Source: an uncultured Bacteroidales bacterium (GTDB lineage Bacteria > Bacteroidota > Bacteroidia > Bacteroidales > UBA932). Taken from it: 64,000 nucleotides of DNA. The notes beneath the pieces are model-generated. The model did not search any database. It was not told the DNA's origin and saw nothing but the letters and a program-made list of their open reading frames with translations. The translations under genes were made by a program, and so were the position numbers. Shown in pieces: positions 1 to 7,947 of this stretch (positions within the stretch are counted from its first letter, which is position 1; every line of letters starts with the position of its first letter). The stretch spans positions 30,810 through 94,809 of the forward strand of contig CAKUVA010000004.1 of the NCBI GenBank assembly GCA_934693135.1, in the 5' to 3' direction.

Positions 1-1
1 G

Positions 2-430
2 GCTGATGGTTTCCTTAATACATATTATGTCATGCCAAGCAATATGGGTGGTACTTTCAGAAAGGAGCATCTCGATTGGGCAAGTGTTGAAAATCCTAAC
101 GGGAAGACGCCTCGTCTGACAAGTGACTGCAAGAATAACTGGTATGATTCTTCATTCTGGATGAAGAGTGCTGCATATCTCAGAGTGAAGAATGTTACAA
201 TAGGATATAGTCTCCCTGCGAGTTGGATGAAGAGATGCCGGATTCAGTCAGTATATGTATATGCTAGTGCGCAAAATCTCTTTACGTTTACAAATTTCTG
301 GAAAGGCTATGATCCGGAGGTTGGCTATAATGGTGATTCGAGTGGTTCGTTTGATGTGGTGAGCCTCGGTGCTGCAAATAATTATCCTCAGATGAAGACT
401 TACACTCTTGGACTTCAGATTAAATTCTAA
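2..430 (+). CDS. SusC-like TonB-dependent outer-membrane transporter, C-terminal end (partial)
   Basis: The reading frame is open from the left edge, so this is the last ~142 residues of a gene that begins outside the window. The residues YLRVKNVTIGYSLP followed by VYASAQNLFTFTNFWKGYDPE are the typical SusC C-terminal strands, and the protein ends in an aromatic residue (LQIKF), as beta-barrels do. SusC proteins import ligands bound by their SusD partner across the outer membrane using TonB energy. A SusD gene starts 14 bases downstream. The substrate cannot be told from this fragment. The internal ATG at 32 is not a real start. Confidence 0.93.
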   Translation, partial: ADGFLNTYYVMPSNMGGTFRKEHLDWASVENPNGKTPRLTSDCKNNWYDSSFWMKSAAYLRVKNVTIGYSLPASWMKRCRIQSVYVYASAQNLFTFTNFWKGYDPEVGYNGDSSGSFDVVSLGAANNYPQMKTYTLGLQIKF

Positions 431-444
431 AATATTGACATTAT

Positions 445-2247
445 ATGAGAAAAAATATTGTTATTTATACATTGTTGTGCGGAATTGCCATTTCAGGATG
501 TTCTTTGGATAAGGAATATCTGAATGGACCAAATGCGTCATCCTTTCCTGCGTCTAAGGAGGAAGTTCAATCTGGCGTGTTTGCTGCCTATAAGAGCTTA
601 TCATCTATAAGTGCACAGTCGACTCCTTATCCTGGACTTCAGGATAATGCTACGGATATTGGAGCAAGCCGTTTGAATGTCGCTAACTATAATTATCAAC
701 AGACATCCAAAATGGTCCCATCTAATGCTTGGGTGAAAAAGGTCTACGAATGTATTTACAAGACAGTTGCGAGGTGTAATTTGGTTCTTGATAATATTGA
801 TAAAGCCAAGGATAAGATGACGGATGCGGAATATGGGACATATAAGGCTGAACTTATCATGCTAAGGTCTTACTTATTTGAATGGGGATGTGAACTTTAC
901 GGGGATATTCCTTACATTGACCATACTCTCGCTCTTGGTGATACATATAAGAGAACTGCTAAATCAGATGTTATCGCTAATATTCTCGATAAGGATATGA
1001 CGGATGAACTTATTGATTGTCTTCCTGTGAGGTTCAGTAAGACAGAATTTGGTTATACGAGAATAGGCAGGGCTGCAGCGTATGGTCTTAAAGCAAGAAT
1101 CTGTTTGAATTGGGGGCGTTTCGATGATGCTGCAAAATATGCCGATAAGGCGATTTCTCTTGCTGAGGGTGCCGGATATAAGATGGCTGACGTTGATCTC
1201 TCGTTTTGCGGAAAGGACTATACTTCAGGTGAGCCTGTCGCTACTCCTATTTTTGGATTGAATGAAGCTAAAGCTGGAGATGAATGGCTCTGGGGTATAG
1301 AATTCAATACTCAAATTAGTTCGAATCAACATAATTCTGAATATTATTCCGCGCCTCGTATTGTCGGAGGATGTTCGTATTTTAGTCCTACTCAGGCTTT
1401 TATAGATGCTATCCAATGTATTGATGGTAAATCTATAGTGGAGTCGCCTCTTTATAATTGGGAAAAACCATGGGAAAATAGAGATCCACGTTTGGATTTA
1501 TTCTGTGTGCGTCCTGGTTCAAGGGTTCTTGGGCTTCAGTTTGAGACAAACCCGTCTGTGAAGAAGGTGTATAATTATAATAAGAGTGCAGAGGGTGTTC
1601 TCGTGGCTAATTCTGAGGCTACTGGAACCAAATCAGAGTATGGTGCCAATGGAAAAAAAGGTCCGTGCGGGTATCTTTGGCGAAAATACTTGGATATGAC
1701 AGAGTTTAAGTATAATAACAGTAGCTTCGGAACCAAATCTGTGTGTGTACTTGGATTCCCTATCATGCGTCTTCCAGAATTGTATCTCGTGCGTGCGGAG
1801 GCTAATATTGAGAGTGTATCTGGTAATCTTGGACAGGCTAAACTTGATATTGAGAAAGTGCGTTCGAGGGTAGGTATGCCTACATTGACAGTATCAGATA
1901 GGGATGGTCTTAGGTCTGCTTTGAGATATGAGCGTATGGTCGAGCTTTGCAATGAGGGCTTTCGTTGGTTCGATATTCGTCGATGGGGGATTGTTGAAAC
2001 TGTCCTTTCTGGCGACCTTATGGCTCCTAGTCTCAATGGGGCGGTGTCAAATGCGAAACCTACGATTGATAAGAACTGGCATGTGACATATTCTGGGACT
2101 ACTTGGGATGGAAAGGAACAGAACCTTAGAAAGTTTCTAACTTTCGTATATGACCCATCAAAGGATGTGGTCTGGCCGATTCCTGAGGATGAACGTGTAG
2201 CGAATCCAAATATTACGCAGAATCCGGGTTATGCAGGTGCTGAATAG
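445..2247 (+). CDS. SusD-like surface nutrient-binding lipoprotein
   Basis: This 600-residue protein has a lipoprotein signal peptide ending ISGC (Cys19), followed by the acidic stretch SLDKE typical of surface-exported Bacteroidetes lipoproteins. The SusD/RagB pattern is visible: an N-terminal TPR-like helical part (YECIYKTVARCNLVLDNID, LIMLRSYLFEW), and near the end RYERMVELCNEGFRWFDIRRWG, then VWPIPEDERVANPNITQNPGY, the canonical SusD tail. It caps the preceding SusC barrel and binds the ligand. The ligand is unknown. The two following genes, an FAD oxidoreductase and a secreted EEP-fold enzyme, may or may not belong to the same system. Confidence 0.95.
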   Translation: MRKNIVIYTLLCGIAISGCSLDKEYLNGPNASSFPASKEEVQSGVFAAYKSLSSISAQSTPYPGLQDNATDIGASRLNVANYNYQQTSKMVPSNAWVKKVYECIYKTVARCNLVLDNIDKAKDKMTDAEYGTYKAELIMLRSYLFEWGCELYGDIPYIDHTLALGDTYKRTAKSDVIANILDKDMTDELIDCLPVRFSKTEFGYTRIGRAAAYGLKARICLNWGRFDDAAKYADKAISLAEGAGYKMADVDLSFCGKDYTSGEPVATPIFGLNEAKAGDEWLWGIEFNTQISSNQHNSEYYSAPRIVGGCSYFSPTQAFIDAIQCIDGKSIVESPLYNWEKPWENRDPRLDLFCVRPGSRVLGLQFETNPSVKKVYNYNKSAEGVLVANSEATGTKSEYGANGKKGPCGYLWRKYLDMTEFKYNNSSFGTKSVCVLGFPIMRLPELYLVRAEANIESVSGNLGQAKLDIEKVRSRVGMPTLTVSDRDGLRSALRYERMVELCNEGFRWFDIRRWGIVETVLSGDLMAPSLNGAVSNAKPTIDKNWHVTYSGTTWDGKEQNLRKFLTFVYDPSKDVVWPIPEDERVANPNITQNPGYAGAE

Positions 2248-2262
2248 TCTGTAATGTCTTTG

Positions 2263-2298
2263 AGAGTCTGATTCCCTTATGAGGAGGAGTCAGACTCT
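2263..2298 (+). terminator. Possible hairpin terminator after the first susCD pair
   Basis: AGAGTCTGA (2263-2271) pairs with TCAGACTCT (2290-2298) around an 18-base loop, just after the SusD stop codon. There is no strong T tract after the stem, so it may be a weak terminator or an mRNA-stabilising hairpin. The rest of the 223-base gap up to 2470 is AT-rich, with no clear promoter match. Confidence 0.4.
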
Positions 2299-2470
2299 TA
2301 AAATTGACTTTCATTATGTGTTATGATGTACTATTTTATAAGTTGGTGTTAGTGATAATAGAAAACAAATGAAAAATTCTAAATGAATTATTTTCATTTT
2401 AGGCGCGTAATTAGTAATTTAGTGCCGCATAATGAAACATACGAAACTATAAAATTTAAATATTGATATC

Positions 2471-3844
2471 ATGAATACTTTTGGCACTATCAAGGAGCCG
2501 GCAAAAGAAATTCCGGTAAGAGATAAAGTGGATATTCTCGTAGTCGGTGGAGGTCCTGCTGGTATTATGGCCGCAAGAGCTGCAGCTGGCAATGGATTGA
2601 AAGTTATGCTTATAGAGAGCAGAGGTTTCATAGGCGGAAATCTTACATTAGGACTGCCTATTCTCGGGTACCTTGGACGTAAGGGAAATCAAGTGGTGGA
2701 AGGTCTGCCACAGATGCTTATAGACAGACTTCGTGCCAAGGGTAAGGCTTCTGAACATAAGCCGTGCAAGAATCATGTAAGCCTCACTATCATTGACCCA
2801 GAGGAAGTTAAGGATGTTGCCTTGGGTATGTTAGAGGAAGTCGGAGTTAAAATTCTGCTTTATGTTTTTTGCTCAGATGTTATAAAGGAGGGGAACGATA
2901 TTAAGGGCGTTATTGTAGAAAGCAAGGAAGGGCGTGAAGCCATTCTTGCGAAAACAGTGATTGATTGTACTGGAGATGGTGATGTAGCGTTTAGGGCTGG
3001 AGTTGAATGTAGCAAAGGTGATAAGGATGGTGGAATGCAGCCTCCTACCCTTATGTTCTCTATGCGCGGTGTGAATGTTCAAGAGCTTCGGGATGCTATC
3101 GTGAATCGCCATGAGGAGTTTGATATGGATGTCATGCCTGTTGAACAATTCAAACAAGGACCATTCATAGTTGTAGGATTCAGAAATAAAATCAATGAGG
3201 CAAGGGAGCATGGATATAAGATACCTGTTGCGCGTACTATACTTATAACTGGTCTTGCAGATGACGAAATATGGGTTAATATGTCCAGAGTCTGCGGCGT
3301 GGATTCTACAAACCCGGAAAGTTATACGGAAGGTGAGCTCGCTGCTCGTTTCCAGAATGATGAGGTAGAGAGATACCTTCGTGACTATATTCCAGGATTC
3401 GAACATGCATGGAGAGATAAAGTTGCACCATTTATGGGAATTAGGGAAAGCCGTGAGATAAAGGGAAAGTATATGCTTACTGCGGATGATATCCTATCAT
3501 GCCGTAAGTTTGATGATGCTATAGGCGTTGGAAGTTATCCTGTGGACATCCATCATAGCCATGGAGATGACTGTACCATGATGTGGTGCCCTGATTGCTA
3601 TGATTTGCCGTATAGAATGTTAGTTCCGGAAAAGGTTGAGAATCTGCTTGTCGCCGGACGTTGCGCCTCCATGACTCATGAAGCTATGGCATCGGCTCGA
3701 GTTATGTCTACTTGCATGGTTATGGGAGAGGCTGCCGGAAGGGCTGCGAGAATCGCATTGTCCGATGGCGTGCCTGTTTCCGCTGTCAATGTCGACGAAG
3801 TTCGTAAAGATTTGAAAGATAATGGTGCATATCTTAGAGATTAG
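2471..3844 (+). CDS. FAD-dependent oxidoreductase (PF12831-like)
   Basis: The 457-residue protein carries an N-terminal Rossmann dinucleotide-binding motif (VDILVVGGGPAGIMAARAAA, residues ~19-38), then ESRGFIGGNLTLG. Near the C-terminus is LLVAGRCASMTHEAMASARVM, the second FAD-contacting segment of the FAD_oxidored (PF12831) family. A middle motif, VIDCTGDGDVAFRAG, is also typical. No signal peptide is visible, so it should be cytoplasmic. Members are common beside SusC/SusD loci and oxidise uncharacterised small molecules; the substrate is unknown. The next gene starts 6 bases downstream, so the two are probably co-transcribed. Confidence 0.85.
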   Translation: MNTFGTIKEPAKEIPVRDKVDILVVGGGPAGIMAARAAAGNGLKVMLIESRGFIGGNLTLGLPILGYLGRKGNQVVEGLPQMLIDRLRAKGKASEHKPCKNHVSLTIIDPEEVKDVALGMLEEVGVKILLYVFCSDVIKEGNDIKGVIVESKEGREAILAKTVIDCTGDGDVAFRAGVECSKGDKDGGMQPPTLMFSMRGVNVQELRDAIVNRHEEFDMDVMPVEQFKQGPFIVVGFRNKINEAREHGYKIPVARTILITGLADDEIWVNMSRVCGVDSTNPESYTEGELAARFQNDEVERYLRDYIPGFEHAWRDKVAPFMGIRESREIKGKYMLTADDILSCRKFDDAIGVGSYPVDIHHSHGDDCTMMWCPDCYDLPYRMLVPEKVENLLVAGRCASMTHEAMASARVMSTCMVMGEAAGRAARIALSDGVPVSAVNVDEVRKDLKDNGAYLRD

Positions 3845-3850
3845 AATATT

Positions 3851-4762
3851 ATGAAGCTATCTGTAAAAGCATTGACTGCATTGTTTGCAGTACTGGCATT
3901 GACAATGACAGCATCCGCAGCGAGGCGTTCGACTGCGATTCCTCAAGAAAAAGGTACTCACAGAATAATGTCTTGCAATATTAGGATTACCGGCCTTGAT
4001 GCAGATGAAGGTACTCCTGGCCAGTGGGAGAATCGTAGGGAGGTATGCCGTGACATGATTTTGGAACAGAACCCTGATATAGTCTGCATGCAGGAAGTCA
4101 TATATGATTCGTATAATTATATGAAGGAGCAGTTGAAGGACTACTTTGGCTTCGGTTTCTCTGGCCCTGAAATGGATCCATATACAGAAGGCTATCACTT
4201 CATCGGAAAGAATGTCATTTTCTTTAAGAAATCACGATATGAGATGACAGGATCAGGTGTTTATTGGCTTTCAGAGACACCACTTGAGGGGGGAAGTTGT
4301 TCGTGGGGAACTACGAGAGCAAGACATTGCAATTGGGTAAGACTCAAGGATAAAAAGACAGGTGAGGAATTCCGTGTGTTGGATGTTCATCTTGACCATA
4401 AAACAGAGGTTGCAAGGCAGGAACAGGCAAAACTTGTCGTCTGGGAGTCATCACAATATGCTGAAGATTTTCCTCAGATAATATGTGGTGATTTCAATTC
4501 TGGACTTTCTGGAGTTGCAGTAGGAACACTTCATAATGCAGGATGGAAGGATGCCTATGAATGGCTTGAACAGCCGGAAAGAAATAGTTATCACGGCTTT
4601 AAAGGAGATGGTTATAAGAAAAATACGAAGAAGCGTATTGATTTTATATTTCTACATGGAGATGTTAAACCCGTGCTTGCGACCATGTTGACAGAAAATA
4701 GAGGCGGTGTATATCCAAGCGATCATTTCTTCATGCTTTCAGATGTTAAATTTGAAAAGTAG
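3851..4762 (+). CDS. Secreted endonuclease/exonuclease/phosphatase-fold hydrolase
   Basis: This 303-residue protein has a signal peptide (hydrophobic to about residue 22, ending TASA). It shows the full EEP metallo-hydrolase motif set: MSCNIR, CMQEV (metal Glu82), LDVHLDH, GDFNS, KRIDFIF and PSDHF (final Asp-His). The family includes DNase I-like nucleases, sphingomyelinases, inositol phosphatases and other phosphodiesterases. The motifs say phosphoester hydrolysis but not which substrate. Being exported and next to a SusCD pair and a nucleoside-related locus, it could process a nucleotide or phospholipid substrate; that is inference. It converges on the LacI gene with only one base between the two ends. 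Confidence 0.85.
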   Translation: MKLSVKALTALFAVLALTMTASAARRSTAIPQEKGTHRIMSCNIRITGLDADEGTPGQWENRREVCRDMILEQNPDIVCMQEVIYDSYNYMKEQLKDYFGFGFSGPEMDPYTEGYHFIGKNVIFFKKSRYEMTGSGVYWLSETPLEGGSCSWGTTRARHCNWVRLKDKKTGEEFRVLDVHLDHKTEVARQEQAKLVVWESSQYAEDFPQIICGDFNSGLSGVAVGTLHNAGWKDAYEWLEQPERNSYHGFKGDGYKKNTKKRIDFIFLHGDVKPVLATMLTENRGGVYPSDHFFMLSDVKFEK

Positions 4763-4763
4763 C

Positions 4764-5780
4764 CTATACTTTTACGGGGATACATACAGAATTTCTTGTA
4801 ATTAGACGCGGTGCGAGCTCTATCTGAGTGACGCACCGCTTATTTGTTGCTATGCTTTCGAACAAAAGTTTAGTCGCCATTTTCCCCATTTCTTCTGTCG
4901 GTTGACCTATTCGGGTCAATGCCGGGGTCATGTAATCCATATATAGGTTGTTGTCGAATCCGATTACTGAGATGTCCTCAGGAATTCTCATGTTAGCCTC
5001 GCGGATGGCTTTCATGACGCCAAGCATTATCGTGTTGCTCAATGCGAATATTGCAGATGGTCTGTCGACACGATTAAGCAGTAGTTTTGTTTCCAAATAA
5101 CCATTCTGAACGGAGAATTCGTTACCGACCACTATTGCGCTGTCTTTTATTCCTGCCTTGTCGAGCGCCGCAAGATACCCTGCTACGCGTCTTTTGTTAG
5201 GAAGTGATCCTGTTACGCCCTGTACGCATGCTATTTTTGAGTGTCCGTTCATTATGAGATGATTTACTGCCTCAAGACTGCCCAGATAATTATTTGTGGT
5301 TACATATGGAAGTGATGACCCTTTAAAATATCTGTCAATCAAGATTACAGGCAGATATTTGCGATTTATTTCTTCTAACAAGGAAGGGTCTTCTCCGCAT
5401 GGTACAGCGATGATTCCTTCTACTTGACGAGACATTAGAGACGATATTCCATTTTTCTCGCTTGCCGTGTTTTCAGCAGAATCGATAACTATGGTCGTAT
5501 AGTTGTGTCTTCTTGCTTCGCTGACAATTGTACTGGCAATATCCGCGAAATACGGGTTGGCGAGTTCTGGAACGAGTAATCCTATGGTATTAGTCTTGTT
5601 AGTCCTAAGGTTTTGCGCAACAATGTTTGGAAAATAATTGTTTTTTCTGGCTGCTTCAATAATCTTAGACTGAGTGTCTTCACTTATGCGGTATTTATCT
5701 GACTTTCCGCTCAATACTCTGGAAATTGTTGTGATTGAGTATCCTGTTTTGGCTGCTAGTCCTGCGAGAGTTTCTTTCAT
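4764..5780 (-). CDS. LacI-family transcriptional regulator
   Basis: The 338-residue protein begins with a LacI helix-turn-helix (LAGLAAKTGYSITTISRVLSG, residues ~5-25) and a hinge ending VAQNLRTNKTNTIGLLVP. A periplasmic-binding-protein-like sensor domain follows (ELANPYFADIAS, GVIGFDN-type segment SVIGFDNNLYMDYMTPALT). It probably binds a sugar or sugar phosphate. It is divergent from the ribokinase operon across 220 bases that hold a LacI-type palindrome (5922-5939) and further GCGCAAA half-sites. It is therefore the likely ribose/nucleoside repressor of that operon and perhaps of itself. The effector is not known. Confidence 0.93.
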   Translation of the reverse strand: MKETLAGLAAKTGYSITTISRVLSGKSDKYRISEDTQSKIIEAARKNNYFPNIVAQNLRTNKTNTIGLLVPELANPYFADIASTIVSEARRHNYTTIVIDSAENTASEKNGISSLMSRQVEGIIAVPCGEDPSLLEEINRKYLPVILIDRYFKGSSLPYVTTNNYLGSLEAVNHLIMNGHSKIACVQGVTGSLPNKRRVAGYLAALDKAGIKDSAIVVGNEFSVQNGYLETKLLLNRVDRPSAIFALSNTIMLGVMKAIREANMRIPEDISVIGFDNNLYMDYMTPALTRIGQPTEEMGKMATKLLFESIATNKRCVTQIELAPRLITRNSVCIPVKV

Positions 5781-5802
5781 CTTTAGTGAATAATTAACGG
5801 GT

Positions 5803-5851
5803 TTTGCGCAAATATATGAAAAAAGCGCGCAAATCTGTATCGTTTTTGCGC
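5803..5851. promoter_or_regulatory. GCGCAAA half-site cluster and lacI-family gene promoter
   Basis: TTTGCGCAAA (5803-5812) is a perfect 10-base palindrome. Further half-sites are GCGCAAA at 5827-5833 and TTTGCGC at 5845-5851. On the minus strand TATATTTG (complement of 5809-5816) fits the Bacteroidetes -7 box for the regulator gene, so the palindrome sits on that promoter. This arrangement suggests autoregulation. The half-site is the same one that makes up the main operator at 5922-5939. Confidence 0.45.
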
Positions 5852-5915
5852 TTATTTTTTTATGATTTTCTTGTAAAAAATCATTTTTAAAGGTGTTTTC
5901 GTAAGGTTGTACTTC

Positions 5916-5923
5916 TATATTTG
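5916..5923 (+). promoter_or_regulatory. -7 box of the ribokinase/SusCD operon promoter
   Basis: TATATTTG matches the Bacteroidetes consensus TAnnTTTG exactly. The predicted transcription start is near 5929-5931, leaving a leader of about 70 bases. I see no perfect TTTG at -33, which would fit an activator- or repressor-controlled promoter. The operator palindrome begins at its last two bases. Confidence 0.5.
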
Positions 5924-5939
5924 CGATAACGTTTGCGCA
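5922..5939. promoter_or_regulatory. LacI-type operator palindrome
   Basis: TGCGATAACGTTTGCGCA is an 18-base inverted repeat of the form TGCGnnAACGTTnnCGCA: 14 of 18 positions are symmetric and a CpG lies at the exact centre, as in LacI/PurR-family operators. It overlaps the predicted -7 box and start site of the ribokinase operon, an ideal place for repression. The divergent LacI-family gene is the obvious partner. Confidence 0.65.
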
Positions 5940-6000
5940 TAAAGCACATATTTATGCTATTTTTTGAAGATACACTGAAACTGATAACATTTCTTACTAT

Positions 6001-6915
6001 ATGAACAGAAAAAGAATTCTTGTCGTAGGAAGTAGCAATACAGATATGACTGTAAGGGCTGCTACATTACCGAAACCTGGCGAGACTGTCCTTGGAGACA
6101 ATTTTCACATGGGGCCTGGAGGAAAGGGGGCCAACCAAGCTGTGGCGGCACGTCGTTTAGGAGGCGATGTCATATTTGTATGTAAACTCGGCAATGATTT
6201 ATTCGGCAATAACGCAAAGGAACATTATCGAGCATGTGGTCTTGATACTTCATACATGCTGACATCGGACAAGCCATCGGGGGTTGCACTTATAACTGTT
6301 GATGCTAAAGCTGAAAATTCGATAGTTGTGGCATCAGGATCGAATGCGGACATTACTGTGGAAGACATTGACTCAATGAAGGATATAATTGCCTCTTCCG
6401 GAATACTTCTCCTACAGCTTGAAATTCCTATGGAAGCTGTTACCAGGGCTGCAAACATTGCTTTCGACGCCGGAGTTAAGGTGATTCTTAATCCTGCACC
6501 GGCTGCAGCCCTTCCTGACGAATTGCTTAGGTGTGTATCAATATTGATTCCTAATGAAACTGAGGCTGCGGCGCTGTCTGGCGTGGAGATAACAGATATG
6601 AAGACTTCATCCATTGCTGCAACTGAGCTTAAGAAGAAAGGAGTCAAAGAGGTGGTTATCACCATGGGAGCCAAAGGCTCTATTGTATTTGATGGAACCA
6701 GTACTTTCATTCCAGCAAGAAAGGTCAATGCTGTGGATACTACTGCGGCAGGAGATACGTTTTGCGGTGGAGTGTGTGTGGCATTATCAGAAGGAAAGGA
6801 CTTGCTTGATGCCGTAAGATTTGCTACGGTGGCATCATCCCTTGCCGTCCAACGTCAGGGTGCACAGGATTCTGTACCTGACCGATTAGAAGTGGACAAT
6901 ATCTTGAATCAATAA
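6001..6915 (+). CDS. rbsK: Ribokinase
   Basis: Ribokinase phosphorylates D-ribose with ATP to ribose 5-phosphate in the cytoplasm. This 304-residue protein has both PfkB signatures: the sugar-binding GPGGKGANQAVAARRLGG (residues ~39-56) and the C-terminal DTTAAGDTFCGG (from residue 246, catalytic Asp252). It also has IPNETEAAALSG and VITMGAKGS, which are specific to ribokinase rather than fructokinase. Length is normal. It is the first gene of an operon that also holds a sugar permease, SusC/SusD and a nucleoside hydrolase, which supports ribose as the substrate. Confidence 0.93.
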   Translation: MNRKRILVVGSSNTDMTVRAATLPKPGETVLGDNFHMGPGGKGANQAVAARRLGGDVIFVCKLGNDLFGNNAKEHYRACGLDTSYMLTSDKPSGVALITVDAKAENSIVVASGSNADITVEDIDSMKDIIASSGILLLQLEIPMEAVTRAANIAFDAGVKVILNPAPAAALPDELLRCVSILIPNETEAAALSGVEITDMKTSSIAATELKKKGVKEVVITMGAKGSIVFDGTSTFIPARKVNAVDTTAAGDTFCGGVCVALSEGKDLLDAVRFATVASSLAVQRQGAQDSVPDRLEVDNILNQ

Positions 6916-6933
6916 TTAAAAAAGTAAATAGCC

Positions 6934-7947
6934 ATGTTTATTGTTAACAGTTATTCACTTGCAGTGATTTTCTGCTTTATCACAATGATGTGCTGGGGAT
7001 CTTGGGGAAATACCCAGAAACTTGCATCCAAAAATTGGAGATATGAACTTTTCTATTGGGATTATGTAATAGGAATGCTTCTATTTTCGCTTGTCATTTC
7101 ATTTACTATGGGAAGTTTTGGTTCTGAAGGGCGTCCGTTCATGGAAGACCTTGCCCAAGTCAAAATTTCCAATGTCATGAGCGTTATTTTAGGAGGTATC
7201 ATATTCAACGCCTCAAATATTCTACTGTCTGCATCCACTTCGATTGCCGGATTATCCGTTGCATTTCCTCTTGGAGTCGGCCTTTCGCTTGTGCTCGGTG
7301 TGATTATAAACTATATTGGGGCTCCGAAAGGTGATCCGGTAGTTCTTTTTGCTGGAGTTGCGCTGATAGTCGTTGCAATAATCTGTAACGGAATAGCTTC
7401 CGGAAAAATGCAGACATCGTCTGATACAGATAAAGCAGCAAGCCGCAAGGGAATCCTGCTTGCTATTATTGCCGGAATTCTGATGTCAATGTTCTATAGG
7501 TTCGTGGCCAAGGCTATGGATTTAAATGATTTTGCGCATCCTGCTGAAGGAATGCTTACACCTTATAGTGCTATATTCATATTTAGTGTAGGAGTGTTCC
7601 TCAGTAACTTTATTTTCAATACTCTTGTTATGCGCCATCCTTTTGTCGGGGAGCCTGTTTCATATAAGGAGTATTTTAGCGGTTCATTTAAAACACACCT
7701 TGTGGGTGTTCTTGGCGGTGCTATCTGGTGCTTGGGAACTGCGTTCAGCTATATTGCTTCCGGAAAGGCCGGTGCTGCAGTATCTTATGCATTGGGGCAA
7801 GGAGCTCCTATGATTGCTGCTATCTGGGGAGTTTTCATCTGGAAGGAATTCAAGGGTGGAAACAGAGGTGTATATTCTCTTCTTTCTGTGATGTTCTTGT
7901 TTTTTGTCGCCGGTTTGGCTTGCATAATAATTTCGGGAGGTAATTGA
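6934..7947 (+). CDS. Inner-membrane sugar permease, probable ribose transporter (GRP/RbsT-like)
   Basis: The 337-residue protein is almost entirely hydrophobic, with about ten predicted membrane helices. It begins with CFITMMCWGSWGNTQKL, which resembles the drug/metabolite-superfamily glucose/ribose porter group. Such a permease accompanies ribokinase in the Bacteroides ribose utilisation locus, where it imports ribose. Here it lies 18 bases after rbsK and its stop overlaps the next start (TGATG). The family call rests on topology and context; an exact substrate cannot be read from the sequence. Confidence 0.8.
   Translation: MFIVNSYSLAVIFCFITMMCWGSWGNTQKLASKNWRYELFYWDYVIGMLLFSLVISFTMGSFGSEGRPFMEDLAQVKISNVMSVILGGIIFNASNILLSASTSIAGLSVAFPLGVGLSLVLGVIINYIGAPKGDPVVLFAGVALIVVAIICNGIASGKMQTSSDTDKAASRKGILLAIIAGILMSMFYRFVAKAMDLNDFAHPAEGMLTPYSAIFIFSVGVFLSNFIFNTLVMRHPFVGEPVSYKEYFSGSFKTHLVGVLGGAIWCLGTAFSYIASGKAGAAVSYALGQGAPMIAAIWGVFIWKEFKGGNRGVYSLLSVMFLFFVAGLACIIISGGN

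Noticed and set aside
1575..2036. Antisense open frame of 153 codons in the first susD gene
   Set aside because: No family pattern and it lies wholly within a well-supported SusD coding region.
2248..2470. Clear promoter for the FAD oxidoreductase gene
   Set aside because: The closest match, TAATTTAG, differs from TAnnTTTG at a conserved base and has no -33 partner; read-through from susD is as likely.
5841..5851. CGTTTTTGCGC as a second complete LacI operator
   Set aside because: Two extra T between the CG centre and the TGCGC arm break the symmetry of the main operator, and no matching left arm is present; only a half-site is kept.
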